Assembly: GCA_003222155.1 (NCBI GenBank)
Contig: QHUU01000071.1
Coordinates: forward strand, 1 to 42,654
From: Gemmatimonadota bacterium
Lineage (GTDB): Bacteria; Gemmatimonadota; Gemmatimonadetes; Gemmatimonadales; GWC2-71-9
Length of the DNA: 42,654 nt
Direction: 5' to 3'
Numbering within the stretch: the stretch's first letter is position 1; each line of letters starts with the position of its first letter. A program made the translations under genes and the position numbers. The notes below the pieces were generated by a model. That model saw nothing but the letters and a program-made list of their open reading frames with translations. It did not search any database and was not told the DNA's origin. Shown here piece by piece: positions 15,537-23,309 of the stretch.

Positions 15537-16795
15537 ACGTCTACTTCCATACCTTCGGCTGCAAGGCGAACCAGTACGACACGGCCGTGGTGCGACAGGC
15601 GTTCGCCGATCAGGGGGCGACCGTGGTGGACGACGCCGCGATGGCGGACCTCGCGGTGGTGAACTCGTGCACCGTGACGCACGAGAGCGAGGCGAAGCTG
15701 CGGCGCTTCGTGCGCCGTCTGGCGCGCCAGAGCGAGCGCCTCGAGACGGTCGTGATGGGCTGCGCCGCGGCCCGCGACGCGGGCGCGATAGCGGCGCTCC
15801 CGCGCGTCCGGGCGGTCGTTGGGGGAGCGGAGCCGGCTGCGGTGTTGCGAGCTGCGGGGATGACAGGGGTTGGGGGCTCGGGATTCGGGACTCGGGCGCT
15901 GAGCCCCGGATCCCGAGCCCCGGGCCCCGAGCCCCGCGCCAGATCCCGCGGGCTCCTCAAGATCCAGGACGGCTGCGACGAGCACTGCACCTTTTGCGCG
16001 ACGACCATCGCGCGGGGGGCCAACCGGTCGCGGGGGATTCCGGAGCTGGTGGAGGAGGCACGGGCGCTGGCGGAGCACCACGCGGAGATCGTACTGACGG
16101 GCGTGCATATCGGGACGTATGGGCGGGACCGCACTACTGACCCCCGGCGCAAGCCCGGGGATTTGGGAGCATTGCTCGAGGCCCTCATCACGGCCGTGCC
16201 CTCCGTGCGCTTCCGGCTTTCCTCCATCGAAGCCACCGAAGTGGACGACACCGTCGCCCGGCTCCTGATCGATGCCCCCCGGAATCTCGCGGCACACCTG
16301 CATGCCCCGTTGCAATCGGGCTCGAACCGCGTGCTCAAGCGCATGGGCCGCCACTGGTACACGGCCGAATCGTACCGGGCGCGCCTGGAGTGGCTTGCCG
16401 CCCGTCTGCCGGTGCTCGGCCTCGGGGCGGACATCATCGCCGGCTTCCCGGCCGAGACCGACGACGATCACCGTGCAACCGTGGCGCTGGTCGCGGCGCT
16501 CCCGTTCACCTATTTGCACGTCTTTCCCTACAGCGAGCGTCCGGGCGCCGCCGCGGCGCGGCTGGGCGCGCCCGTCCCGCCCCGCGTGCTGCACCAGCGG
16601 GCGCTCGACCTGCGCCGGCTGGGAGAGGCGAAGGCACAGCGGTACCGAGCGGGCCGCGTGGGCCAGCGCGCGGACGGCGTCGTGAGCGGGCACGGGGCGG
16701 GCAAAATCGAGGTGCTCACGCAGGACTACGTTTCGGTCTATCTTCCCACCCAAGAGTGGGATGGAAGCGCCCGCTTCGAGGTGACCGTCCGATAG
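15533..16795 (+). CDS. mtaB: MtaB, tRNA t6A37 methylthiotransferase
   Basis: A radical SAM enzyme that converts t6A37 to ms2t6A37 in tRNAs reading ANN codons. The 420-residue protein has the N-terminal [4Fe-4S] cysteines C10 (FGCKANQYD), C46 (NSCTVT) and C77 (MGCAA), the radical SAM triad C148/C152/C155 in CDEHCTFC, and a C-terminal TRAM-like segment. FGCKANQ and NSCTVT distinguish MtaB from MiaB. Residues about 111-140, between the N-terminal and radical SAM domains, are an unusual Gly/Ser/Pro/Arg-rich insert coded by a large palindrome, and a second small hairpin codes DPRRKPGD near residue 205. The GTG start overlaps the upstream stop as GTGA. Confidence 0.95.
   Translation: MNVYFHTFGCKANQYDTAVVRQAFADQGATVVDDAAMADLAVVNSCTVTHESEAKLRRFVRRLARQSERLETVVMGCAAARDAGAIAALPRVRAVVGGAEPAAVLRAAGMTGVGGSGFGTRALSPGSRAPGPEPRARSRGLLKIQDGCDEHCTFCATTIARGANRSRGIPELVEEARALAEHHAEIVLTGVHIGTYGRDRTTDPRRKPGDLGALLEALITAVPSVRFRLSSIEATEVDDTVARLLIDAPRNLAAHLHAPLQSGSNRVLKRMGRHWYTAESYRARLEWLAARLPVLGLGADIIAGFPAETDDDHRATVALVAALPFTYLHVFPYSERPGAAAARLGAPVPPRVLHQRALDLRRLGEAKAQRYRAGRVGQRADGVVSGHGAGKIEVLTQDYVSVYLPTQEWDGSARFEVTVR
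15873..15921. repeat. Palindromic G/C-tract insert in the mtaB linker
   Basis: The left arm 15873-15889 and the right arm 15905-15921 pair with one G-U-type difference over 17 bases; the arms contain GGGCTCGGGATTCGG and its near reverse complement, and further CCCCGAGCCCC copies follow to about 15935. It is in frame and codes about 25 residues of low-complexity linker between two conserved domains. Confidence 0.75.
16141..16160. repeat. Small GC hairpin with GCAA loop in mtaB
   Basis: CCCCCGGC at 16141-16148 and GCCCGGGG at 16153-16160 pair at 7 of 8 positions around the loop GCAA. It codes PRRKPG in a loop where MtaB proteins normally have a shorter segment. Confidence 0.6.
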
Positions 16796-16797
16796 CC

Positions 16798-18123
16798 ATG
16801 CCGCGCATTTACATCGAGACGTACGGCTGCCAGATGAACGTCGCGGACTCCGAGCTGGTGCTCGGGGTGCTCGCGCGCGAAGGCTACGTCGCGGTCGACG
16901 ATCCCGCCGCGGCGGACGTCGTGCTGGTGAACACCTGTGCCGTGCGCGCCCACGCCGAGCAGAAGGTGCTCTCGCGCGTGGGGGAGCTGAAGCGCTCGAA
17001 GCGTCCGGGCGGCGTGCTGGGCGTCGTGGGCTGCATGGCGCAGCGGCTGGGGCCCCGGCTGCTCGAGCGCGTCCCGCAGGTGGACCTGGTGGTGGGTCCG
17101 GACGGCTACCGCGGGCTGCCCGACCTGATCGCCCGGGCGCGCGGCGGCGAGCGCGCCGCCGCGGTGGAGTTCAAGGCCTGGGAGCACTACGAGGACGTGC
17201 CGCCCGTGCGAGAGGAGGGGGCGGCCGCATCGGCGTTCGTGACGGTGCAGCGGGGCTGCGATTATCGGTGCACCTTCTGCATCGTTCCGATGACACGCGG
17301 CCCGGAGCGAAGCCGCAAGTTGGCGGACGTGGTGCGGGAGGTGGAGCGCCTCGCCGGGGGAGGGGGGGGCACCACGGAGGTGACGCTGCTTGGGCAGACG
17401 GTCAACAGCTACCACGACGGCACGCACGATTTCGCCGACCTGCTGCGCGCGGTCGGGGGTGTGCCGGGCATCCGCCGGCTGCGGTTCACGTCGCCCTATC
17501 CCACCGATTTCAGCGAGCGCGTGGTGGCGGCCATGGCCGAGACGCCCGCTGTCTGCGAGCACGTGCACCTGCCGGTGCAGAGCGGCAGCTCGCGCGTGCT
17601 CAAGCGGATGCTGCGGCGCTACGATCGCGACCGCTACCTGGGCATCGTCGCGGCGCTGCGCCGGGCCATTCCCGGCATCGCCCTCACGACCGACATCATC
17701 GTCGGGTTCCCGGGCGAGACGGAGGACGACTTCCAGGAGACACTTTCGCTCGTCGAGGCGGTGGTGTTCGACGACGCCTACACGTTCCGCTATTCGCCGC
17801 GCGAGGGGACGCCTGCGACGCGCCTCAAGGACGGCGTACCCGACCATGTGGCCGGGGAGCGGCTGGAGCGGCTCGTGGCGGCGGTCCGCGGGATCGCCCG
17901 CTGCAAGAATGTCGGCCTCGTGGGGACCACGCACGAAGTGCTCGTCGAGGGGCGCGCCAAGCGGGGCGATCTGCTCCAGGGGCGGACCCGCGCCAACAAG
18001 GTCGCCCTGTTCACGGGGCCCGACGCCTGGATCGGGACCTACCGCATGGTGCGCTTCACCGGCACTACCGGCTCGACCTTCGCCGCCCGACTGGTGGGCC
18101 GGGAGCTGGCCGTCGTGGGGTGA
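16798..18123 (+). CDS. miaB: MiaB, tRNA i6A37 methylthiotransferase
   Basis: MiaB adds the methylthio group to i6A37 in tRNAs that read UNN codons. The 441-residue protein has the N-terminal cluster ligands C11 (YGCQMN), C47 (NTCAVR) and C79 (VGCMAQ) and radical SAM cysteines C154/C158/C161 in CDYRCTFC, followed by the PMTRGPERSR motif, TLLGQTVNSY and LPVQSGS. A C-terminal TRAM domain follows. The ATG lies two bases after the mtaB stop, so the two modification enzymes are coexpressed. A G5-A-G8 tract at about 17355-17369 encodes the AGGGG loop before TEVTLLGQ; the frame remains intact. Confidence 0.97.
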   Translation: MPRIYIETYGCQMNVADSELVLGVLAREGYVAVDDPAAADVVLVNTCAVRAHAEQKVLSRVGELKRSKRPGGVLGVVGCMAQRLGPRLLERVPQVDLVVGPDGYRGLPDLIARARGGERAAAVEFKAWEHYEDVPPVREEGAAASAFVTVQRGCDYRCTFCIVPMTRGPERSRKLADVVREVERLAGGGGGTTEVTLLGQTVNSYHDGTHDFADLLRAVGGVPGIRRLRFTSPYPTDFSERVVAAMAETPAVCEHVHLPVQSGSSRVLKRMLRRYDRDRYLGIVAALRRAIPGIALTTDIIVGFPGETEDDFQETLSLVEAVVFDDAYTFRYSPREGTPATRLKDGVPDHVAGERLERLVAAVRGIARCKNVGLVGTTHEVLVEGRAKRGDLLQGRTRANKVALFTGPDAWIGTYRMVRFTGTTGSTFAARLVGRELAVVG

Positions 18124-18401
18124 CGAACCTGACGTACGAGGTGGTGCAGCGGGAGTACGCCAAGCTCCGACCCCAGCTGCCCCGGTTCTGCGGCTGCGAG
18201 ACGTGCCGCGGCGATGTGCTCGTGTACGCCCTCAATCGGCTCGCGCCCAGCTACGTGTCCACGCCGCAGGGCGAGGTGCTGGTGGAGCTGCGGCTCGACA
18301 GCGATCAGGAGAAGGCCAAGCTCGACGTGGCGTTGCTCGATGGGTTCCGCAAGGTGGGGCTCGCGCCCCGCTGCGGAGCGCGGCCCGTGCAGCTGATGTA
18401 G
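18120..18401 (+). CDS. comFB: ComFB family protein
   Basis: A 93-residue protein with the ComFB pattern: an N-terminal helix, then FCGCETC (C24, C26, C29), DVLVYALNRLAPSYVSTPQGEV and a C-terminal helix. ComFB was first noted in a Bacillus competence operon, and cyanobacterial members are reported to bind cyclic dinucleotides and affect competence. That makes its place directly upstream of comEC meaningful: it may couple a second messenger to DNA uptake. The GTG start overlaps the miaB stop as GTGA. Its TAG stop (18399-18401) is in the same frame as comEC. Confidence 0.85.
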   Translation: MTNLTYEVVQREYAKLRPQLPRFCGCETCRGDVLVYALNRLAPSYVSTPQGEVLVELRLDSDQEKAKLDVALLDGFRKVGLAPRCGARPVQLM

Positions 18402-18409
18402 CCCGCTGA

Positions 18410-18430
18410 GGCGGCCTCCCTGCGGCCGCC
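18410..18430. repeat. Short hairpin at the comFB-comEC junction
   Basis: GGCGGCC at 18410-18416 and GGCCGCC at 18424-18430 form a perfect 7-bp stem with a 7-base loop. It lies after the comFB stop and before the first canonical comEC start. It contains the CTG at 18420 that could serve as an alternative start, so it could affect comEC translation. Confidence 0.55.
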
Positions 18431-18491
18431 GATTCTATTCCTCAGCATATCGTTCGGAGCGGGCCTCGCGGCTGGCCTCGAACCGTTCCTG

Positions 18492-20633
18492 GTGCGTGGT
18501 GCGTGGTACGTCGTCGTCCCCGTTCTGGGGGCGGCCTTCCTCATGGTGAGAAGTGCCCCGCTCGGTGCCGCGCTCGGGATCATGACCGTCGCGGGGGCGT
18601 GGTGGGGCACGGCGGCGGGGCGGGAGCGCGAGGCGAGCTGCGCGGGGACGTGGGAAAAGGAAAATGGGGGAACGTCGCGCGCGGCGACCGTCCGGCTGGC
18701 GGATCGCGCGCCCGCGAGCGGCGGCGTGCTCGATGCGGACGTGCTGCCAGGCAGCTGCGGCGGCCCGCTGCGGTTGCGCTGGCCCGAGCAGCATGTCGCC
18801 CGCGGCGGGACGGAGTGGGTAGTGGCGGGCCGCTGGAGTGGTGCCGCCGGCCGTGGAGTGCTGGTGGTGCGTCGGATGATTCAGCTCGACGCCACACCGC
18901 GCGGCCGCGGCGCGGTGCGCGACGGGCTCGCCGCCCGGAGCGCGGAGCTGTTCGGGGCGCGGGCACCGATCGTCGACGCACTGGTGTTCGCACCCAACGC
19001 GACGCTCGATCCCGACATTCGCGAGCGCTATGTCCGCTCGGGACTGGCGCATCTCCTGTCCATTTCGGGCCTGCACGTCGGGTTCCTCGCCGCCTGGCTC
19101 GCGCTATTGCTGCGGAAGCTGCGGTTCGCGCCCGGGGCCCGCTTCGTCGCCACGGTCCTGCTCTTGGGTGGTTATCTCTGGCTGCTCGGCCTGCCGCCGC
19201 CCGCAGTGCGGGCGGGCGCGATGCTGATGCTGGCCGAGATCGCCCGGCTGCGTCAGCGAGTGGTGGCGCCGCGCGGCACGATCGCGCTCTCGGCGCTCGG
19301 CGTGGTGCTGGCGGATCCGTTCGCGTTACGCTCGGTAGGCGCCTGGCTCTCGGTGGCCGGGATCGCCGCGGTGATCTGGGCCGACCGCGCATGCGCGCGG
19401 GAGCGGCGAGTCGTCCGAGTGGTCGCGCCCGCGCTCGCCGCCACGCTCCTCACCGCGCCCATCAGCGCCTTCACGTTCGGCACCGTGGCACCGGTCGGCG
19501 TGCTCGCGAACCTGGTGGCGATCCCGCTCGCCGGGCTCGCGGTGCCGGGGCTGGTGCTGGCGCTGGCGCTGTCGTGGGTGATGACGGGTCTCGCGCATCT
19601 GGTCGCTGCCGGGTCGGGGTTGGGACTCGCGCTGCTCGATCTCGTGGCGAGCACGGCCGCGGCCGTGCCGGGCGGGCACATCGTGATGGTTGCCGGGTGG
19701 GCGGCGGGGGCGCTCTGGGCGGGCGTCGCGCTGGTCGCCTGGTGGCTGTGGCGGTCACCACGCCGCCCGTGGCTGATCGCCGCGCGCGTCGGTTTCGTGA
19801 CCACGGTTCTCGTCGCGACGTCTCTGCGCGACGTCGTTGGGCTCGACGCCTGTCGCTGCTTGACGGTACATTTTCTCGATGTCGGGCAGGGGGATGCAGC
19901 GGCGCTACGCACCCCCCACGGACGTTGGATCGTGATCGACGCGGGCCCCCGCACGCCCGAGAGCGATGCCGGACGGCGTGTGGTGGTCCCGTTCTTGCGG
20001 CGCCAGGGCGCCAGCCGGGTGGCGGTGGCGGTGGCGACGCATGGCGACGCCGATCACCTGGGCGGCATGCCCGCCGTGGTGGAGGCGTTCGATCCCGAGC
20101 TGGTGCTCGAGCCGGGGGAGCCGCTGGGGCGGCCGCTGTATCTCGAGTTTCTCGCACGGGTAGAAGAGTCGGGCGCGCGCTGGCATCCGGCGCGCGCCGG
20201 TGAGCGGATCGAGGTGGACGGTGTCGCGCTGGAGGTGCTGAGCCCGGATTCGCTCTGGATGGCGCTGCCACTCGACGTGAACGAGCACGGCGTGGTGCTG
20301 CGCGTGTCGTACGGCACGGTGCGGCTCCTGTTCCAGGCGGATGCGGGCGTGCCGGTCGAGGCCCGACTCGCGCGGACGGTGGGGCCGGTCGAGCTTCTGA
20401 AGGTGGGGCATCACGGCTCGCGCAGCGCGACCTCGGAGGCGTGGCTCGACGAGTTGACGCCGCACGAGGCGGTGATCAGCGTGGGCCGGCACAACCGCTA
20501 CGGCCACCCGACGCCCGAGGTGCTCGCGCGCCTCGCGGCGCACGGCGTCACGGTGCTCAGGACCGACGAGCGCGGCACGATCACTTTCTTCACGGACGGG
20601 CACGGTGCACGGCTCCGAAGTCATCACGATTGA
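18492..20633 (+). CDS. comEC: ComEC/Rec2 DNA uptake channel
   Basis: ComEC carries single-stranded DNA across the inner membrane during natural transformation. The protein is at least 713 residues: an N-terminal membrane/OB region, the Competence domain with HLLSISGLHVGFLAAW and about ten helices, and a C-terminal metallo-beta-lactamase domain with FLDVGQGDAAALRTP, THGDADHLGG (about residue 516), LLFQADAG and LKVGHHGSR. GTG 18492 is the first canonical start, but in-frame codons from 18402 encode a typical first ComEC helix (PPILFLSISFGAGLAAGL), so the true start may be a CTG (18420) or ATT, or arise by TAG readthrough from comFB. The segment WEKENGG is coded by a G/A-rich tract at 18652-18674. 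Confidence 0.93.
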   Translation: MRGAWYVVVPVLGAAFLMVRSAPLGAALGIMTVAGAWWGTAAGREREASCAGTWEKENGGTSRAATVRLADRAPASGGVLDADVLPGSCGGPLRLRWPEQHVARGGTEWVVAGRWSGAAGRGVLVVRRMIQLDATPRGRGAVRDGLAARSAELFGARAPIVDALVFAPNATLDPDIRERYVRSGLAHLLSISGLHVGFLAAWLALLLRKLRFAPGARFVATVLLLGGYLWLLGLPPPAVRAGAMLMLAEIARLRQRVVAPRGTIALSALGVVLADPFALRSVGAWLSVAGIAAVIWADRACARERRVVRVVAPALAATLLTAPISAFTFGTVAPVGVLANLVAIPLAGLAVPGLVLALALSWVMTGLAHLVAAGSGLGLALLDLVASTAAAVPGGHIVMVAGWAAGALWAGVALVAWWLWRSPRRPWLIAARVGFVTTVLVATSLRDVVGLDACRCLTVHFLDVGQGDAAALRTPHGRWIVIDAGPRTPESDAGRRVVVPFLRRQGASRVAVAVATHGDADHLGGMPAVVEAFDPELVLEPGEPLGRPLYLEFLARVEESGARWHPARAGERIEVDGVALEVLSPDSLWMALPLDVNEHGVVLRVSYGTVRLLFQADAGVPVEARLARTVGPVELLKVGHHGSRSATSEAWLDELTPHEAVISVGRHNRYGHPTPEVLARLAAHGVTVLRTDERGTITFFTDGHGARLRSHHD
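18652..18674 (+). repeat. G/A-tract repeat in comEC
   Basis: GGG, GG and GGGGG runs separated by AAAA and AAAAT, encoding WEKENGG in the soluble N-terminal region. It resembles the repeats in mazG, mcm and ribE but is less regular. Confidence 0.45.
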
Positions 20634-21627
20634 GCGCTTCATCATGGAGCAGGAGCGACTGCACCCCGAAGCGACCGGGGAGCTGTCGAACCTGCTGTAC
20701 GACTTGTGCCTGGCGGCGAAGATCATCTCGCGGCACGTGCGGCGCGCCGGTCTCAGCGACATCCTCGGCCCGGCCGGCGCCGTGAACGTCTCGGGCGACC
20801 TGCAGCAGAAGCTCGACCTGTTCGCCAACGAGACGGTGCGCCAGAGCGTGCAGTACACCGGGCGCGTGTGTGTGACCGCCTCCGAAGAAGACCAGGCCCC
20901 GGTGCCCGTCCCGCCGGGAAAGCCCCTGGGCAAGTACGTCGTGCTGTATGATCCGCTGGACGGCTCCGCCAACATCGACGTGAACGTCTCCATCGGCACG
21001 ATCTTCTCCATTCACAAACGGGTGACCAAGCGCAACGGCACGGCGGGCCTGGCCGACTGTCTCCAGGTTGGCAAAAAGCAGATCGCGGCGGGGTACATCC
21101 TGTACGGCTCGAGCACCATGCTGGTGTACACGACCGGACAGGGCGTGCACGGCTTCACGCTCGATCCGACCATCGGCGAGTTTCTGCTGTCCCATCCCAG
21201 CATCACCACCCCACCCGTCGGCCGGTATTACAGCGTGAACGAGAGCAACTGGAATCGCTGGGCGCCGGCGGTGCAGCGCGTGGTGGCGGCGTTCAAGAAC
21301 GGCGAGGGCAAGGTCCAGCCCAAAAACGCGCGCTACATCGGCTCCCTGGTTGCGGACTTCCACCGCAACCTGATCAGCGGGGGCGTCTTTCTGTATCCCG
21401 CCGCGACCAATTATCCGCAGGGTAAGCTGCGCCTGCTGTACGAAGCCGCGCCGCTGGCGCTCGTGGTGGAGCAGGCGGGGGGCCGGGCGACGGACGGCTG
21501 TCGGTCCATCCTCGACCTCGTGCCCGAGGACCTGCATCAGAAGACGCCGCTCGTGATCGGCAGCCGGGACGACGTCGCGTTCGCGGCGCGCGTGATCGGG
21601 GCCGAGGCCGCGGTGGCGGCGAAGTGA
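20605..21627 (+). CDS. fbp: Fructose-1,6-bisphosphatase, class I
   Basis: Hydrolyses fructose-1,6-bisphosphate to fructose-6-phosphate, the committed step of gluconeogenesis. The 340-residue protein has class I motifs: the N-terminal TIERFIMEQE, SGDLQQKLDLFANE, GKYVVLYDPLDGSANIDVNVSIGTIFSI with the metal-binding Asp residues (about 112-132), and GKLRLLYEAAPLALVVEQAGGRATDG near the end. The GTG start at 20605 overlaps comEC by 29 bases; ATG at 20644 is possible but would cut conserved TIERF. The stop overlaps the mutase gene as GTGA. Linkage to comEC is unusual and probably reflects only operon packing. Confidence 0.97.
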   Translation: MHGSEVITIERFIMEQERLHPEATGELSNLLYDLCLAAKIISRHVRRAGLSDILGPAGAVNVSGDLQQKLDLFANETVRQSVQYTGRVCVTASEEDQAPVPVPPGKPLGKYVVLYDPLDGSANIDVNVSIGTIFSIHKRVTKRNGTAGLADCLQVGKKQIAAGYILYGSSTMLVYTTGQGVHGFTLDPTIGEFLLSHPSITTPPVGRYYSVNESNWNRWAPAVQRVVAAFKNGEGKVQPKNARYIGSLVADFHRNLISGGVFLYPAATNYPQGKLRLLYEAAPLALVVEQAGGRATDGCRSILDLVPEDLHQKTPLVIGSRDDVAFAARVIGAEAAVAAK

Positions 21628-23171
21628 GCGACCCCAAACCCGTCTACGGTCCGGAAGACTGGACGGGCGATCCCGCGCGCCAGTTGAGTGACGCCGGCGC
21701 GTTCCCGTTCACGCGCGGCGTCCATCCCACGATGTATCGCGGCAAGCTCTGGACCATGCGCCAGTACGCCGGGTTCGGGACCGCGGAGGAGACCAACGCG
21801 CGGTTCCGCCATCTGCTCGCCGCGGGGCAGACCGGGCTGTCGGTGGCGTTCGATCTCCCGACCCAGATGGGCTACGACTCGGACCATCCGATGGCCGAGG
21901 GCGAGGTGGGGCGGGCGGGTGTCGCGATCGACACCGTGGACGATCTGAAAGGCCTGTTCCACGGCATCCCGCTGGACCAGGTCTCCACGTCCATGACCAT
22001 CAACGCCACGGCGGCCGTACTGCTGGCGATGTACGTCGTGGTGGGGGAAGAGCAGGGCGTGCCCCGGGCCAGGCTGCAGGGCACCGTGCAGAACGACATC
22101 TTGAAGGAGTTCATCGCGCGGGGGACGTACATCTATCCCATCGAGCCGTCGTTGCGTCTCGTGACCGACGTGTGCCGCTTCGTGGCAGCGCAGGGGATGA
22201 GCTTCAATCCCCTTTCGGTATCGGGCTATCACATGCGCGAGGCGGGGGCGACGGCGGTGGAGGAGCTGGCGTTCACGTTCGCGAACGGGCTCGAGTACGT
22301 GCGGCGCGCGGTGGCGGCGGGACTGGACGCGAACCAGCTGCTGCCCCGGATTTCGTTTTTCTTCGCTGCGTTCACCGACTTGTTCGAAGAAGTGGCCAAA
22401 TTTCGGGCCGCCCGGAGGTTGTGGGCGCGCCTCATGAAGGAGCGCTTTCAGGCGAGTGACGCGGCGTGTCGCCTGCGATTCCACACGCAAACGGGGGGAT
22501 CGACCCTCACGGCGCAGCAGCCCAAGAACAACGTGGTGCGGGTGGCGGTTCAGGCATTGGCGGCGGTGCTGGGCGGCACGCAGTCGTTGCACACCAATGC
22601 GTACGACGAAGCGCTGGCGCTCCCGACCCAGCAGAGCGCGACGCTGGCGCTCCGCACCCAGCAGATTCTCGCCCACGAAACCGGCGTGCCCGAGACGGTG
22701 GACCCCGTGGGCGGAAGCTGGTACGTCGAGGCGCTCACCGACCGGATGGAGCGCGAGGCGCGTCACCTGCTCGACGGGATCGAGCAGGCGGGCGGGGCGG
22801 CAAAGGCGGTGGAGCGAGGCGTATTTCAGGAAGCGATCGCCAAGAGCGCGTATGCGGCACAGCGGGCGATCGAGTCCGGCAAGACGGTGGTCGTGGGGGT
22901 CAACGAGTACGCCGACGATCAGGCGATTCCATCGGTGCCCGCGCCCGACTACTCGGCGCTGGCGGCGGCGCAGCGGAGGCGGGTGGCGCAACTGCGCGGG
23001 AAACGGAAAACGGGAGCGGTAAAGACTGCATTGGGTGCCCTGGAGGCGGCCGCTCGCGAGACCAGCGCGGCGCTCATGGAGCCGATGCTCGAGGCCGTGC
23101 GGGCCCGGGCCACCGTGGGGGAAATCGCGGACGTGCTGCGCGGCGTATGGGGCGTGTATCGACCCTCATGA
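21624..23171 (+). CDS. Methylmalonyl-CoA mutase, catalytic (large) subunit
   Basis: A 515-residue acyl-CoA mutase TIM-barrel subunit lacking the C-terminal cobalamin domain, as in split two-subunit mutases. Visible features are WTMRQYAGFGTAEETN, FDLPTQMGYDSDHP, GTVQNDILKEF, SVSGYHMREAGA, FHTQTGGSTLTAQQP and GGTQSLHTNAYDEALALP. The Tyr of RQYAGF and the Arg of EPSLR match methylmalonyl-CoA mutase; isobutyryl-CoA mutases carry Phe and Gln at these sites. The B12-binding subunit is not in the window. The C-terminal RGKRKTG is coded by a G-tract repeat. The GTG start overlaps fbp as GTGA. Family certain; the substrate is inferred from two residues. Confidence 0.9.
   Translation: MSDPKPVYGPEDWTGDPARQLSDAGAFPFTRGVHPTMYRGKLWTMRQYAGFGTAEETNARFRHLLAAGQTGLSVAFDLPTQMGYDSDHPMAEGEVGRAGVAIDTVDDLKGLFHGIPLDQVSTSMTINATAAVLLAMYVVVGEEQGVPRARLQGTVQNDILKEFIARGTYIYPIEPSLRLVTDVCRFVAAQGMSFNPLSVSGYHMREAGATAVEELAFTFANGLEYVRRAVAAGLDANQLLPRISFFFAAFTDLFEEVAKFRAARRLWARLMKERFQASDAACRLRFHTQTGGSTLTAQQPKNNVVRVAVQALAAVLGGTQSLHTNAYDEALALPTQQSATLALRTQQILAHETGVPETVDPVGGSWYVEALTDRMEREARHLLDGIEQAGGAAKAVERGVFQEAIAKSAYAAQRAIESGKTVVVGVNEYADDQAIPSVPAPDYSALAAAQRRRVAQLRGKRKTGAVKTALGALEAAARETSAALMEPMLEAVRARATVGEIADVLRGVWGVYRPS
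22998..23014 (+). repeat. G-tract repeat in the mutase gene
   Basis: GGGAAACGGAAAACGGG encodes GKRKTG in a linker between the barrel and the last helices. It shares the GGGAAAC unit with the ribE and mazG repeats. Confidence 0.6.
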
Positions 23172-23309
23172 ATGCACGGCATCGTAGACGGCGTGTCGTA
23201 AGGAGAGGGCACTCTGGTATACGCGTGTCGTCGGGGCGATGCTGATGGCGCCGGCATTGAGTCTCCTTGCGCCGCTCGGTGACTCGGGCGCAGCTTACGT
23301 GCGTTCCAT

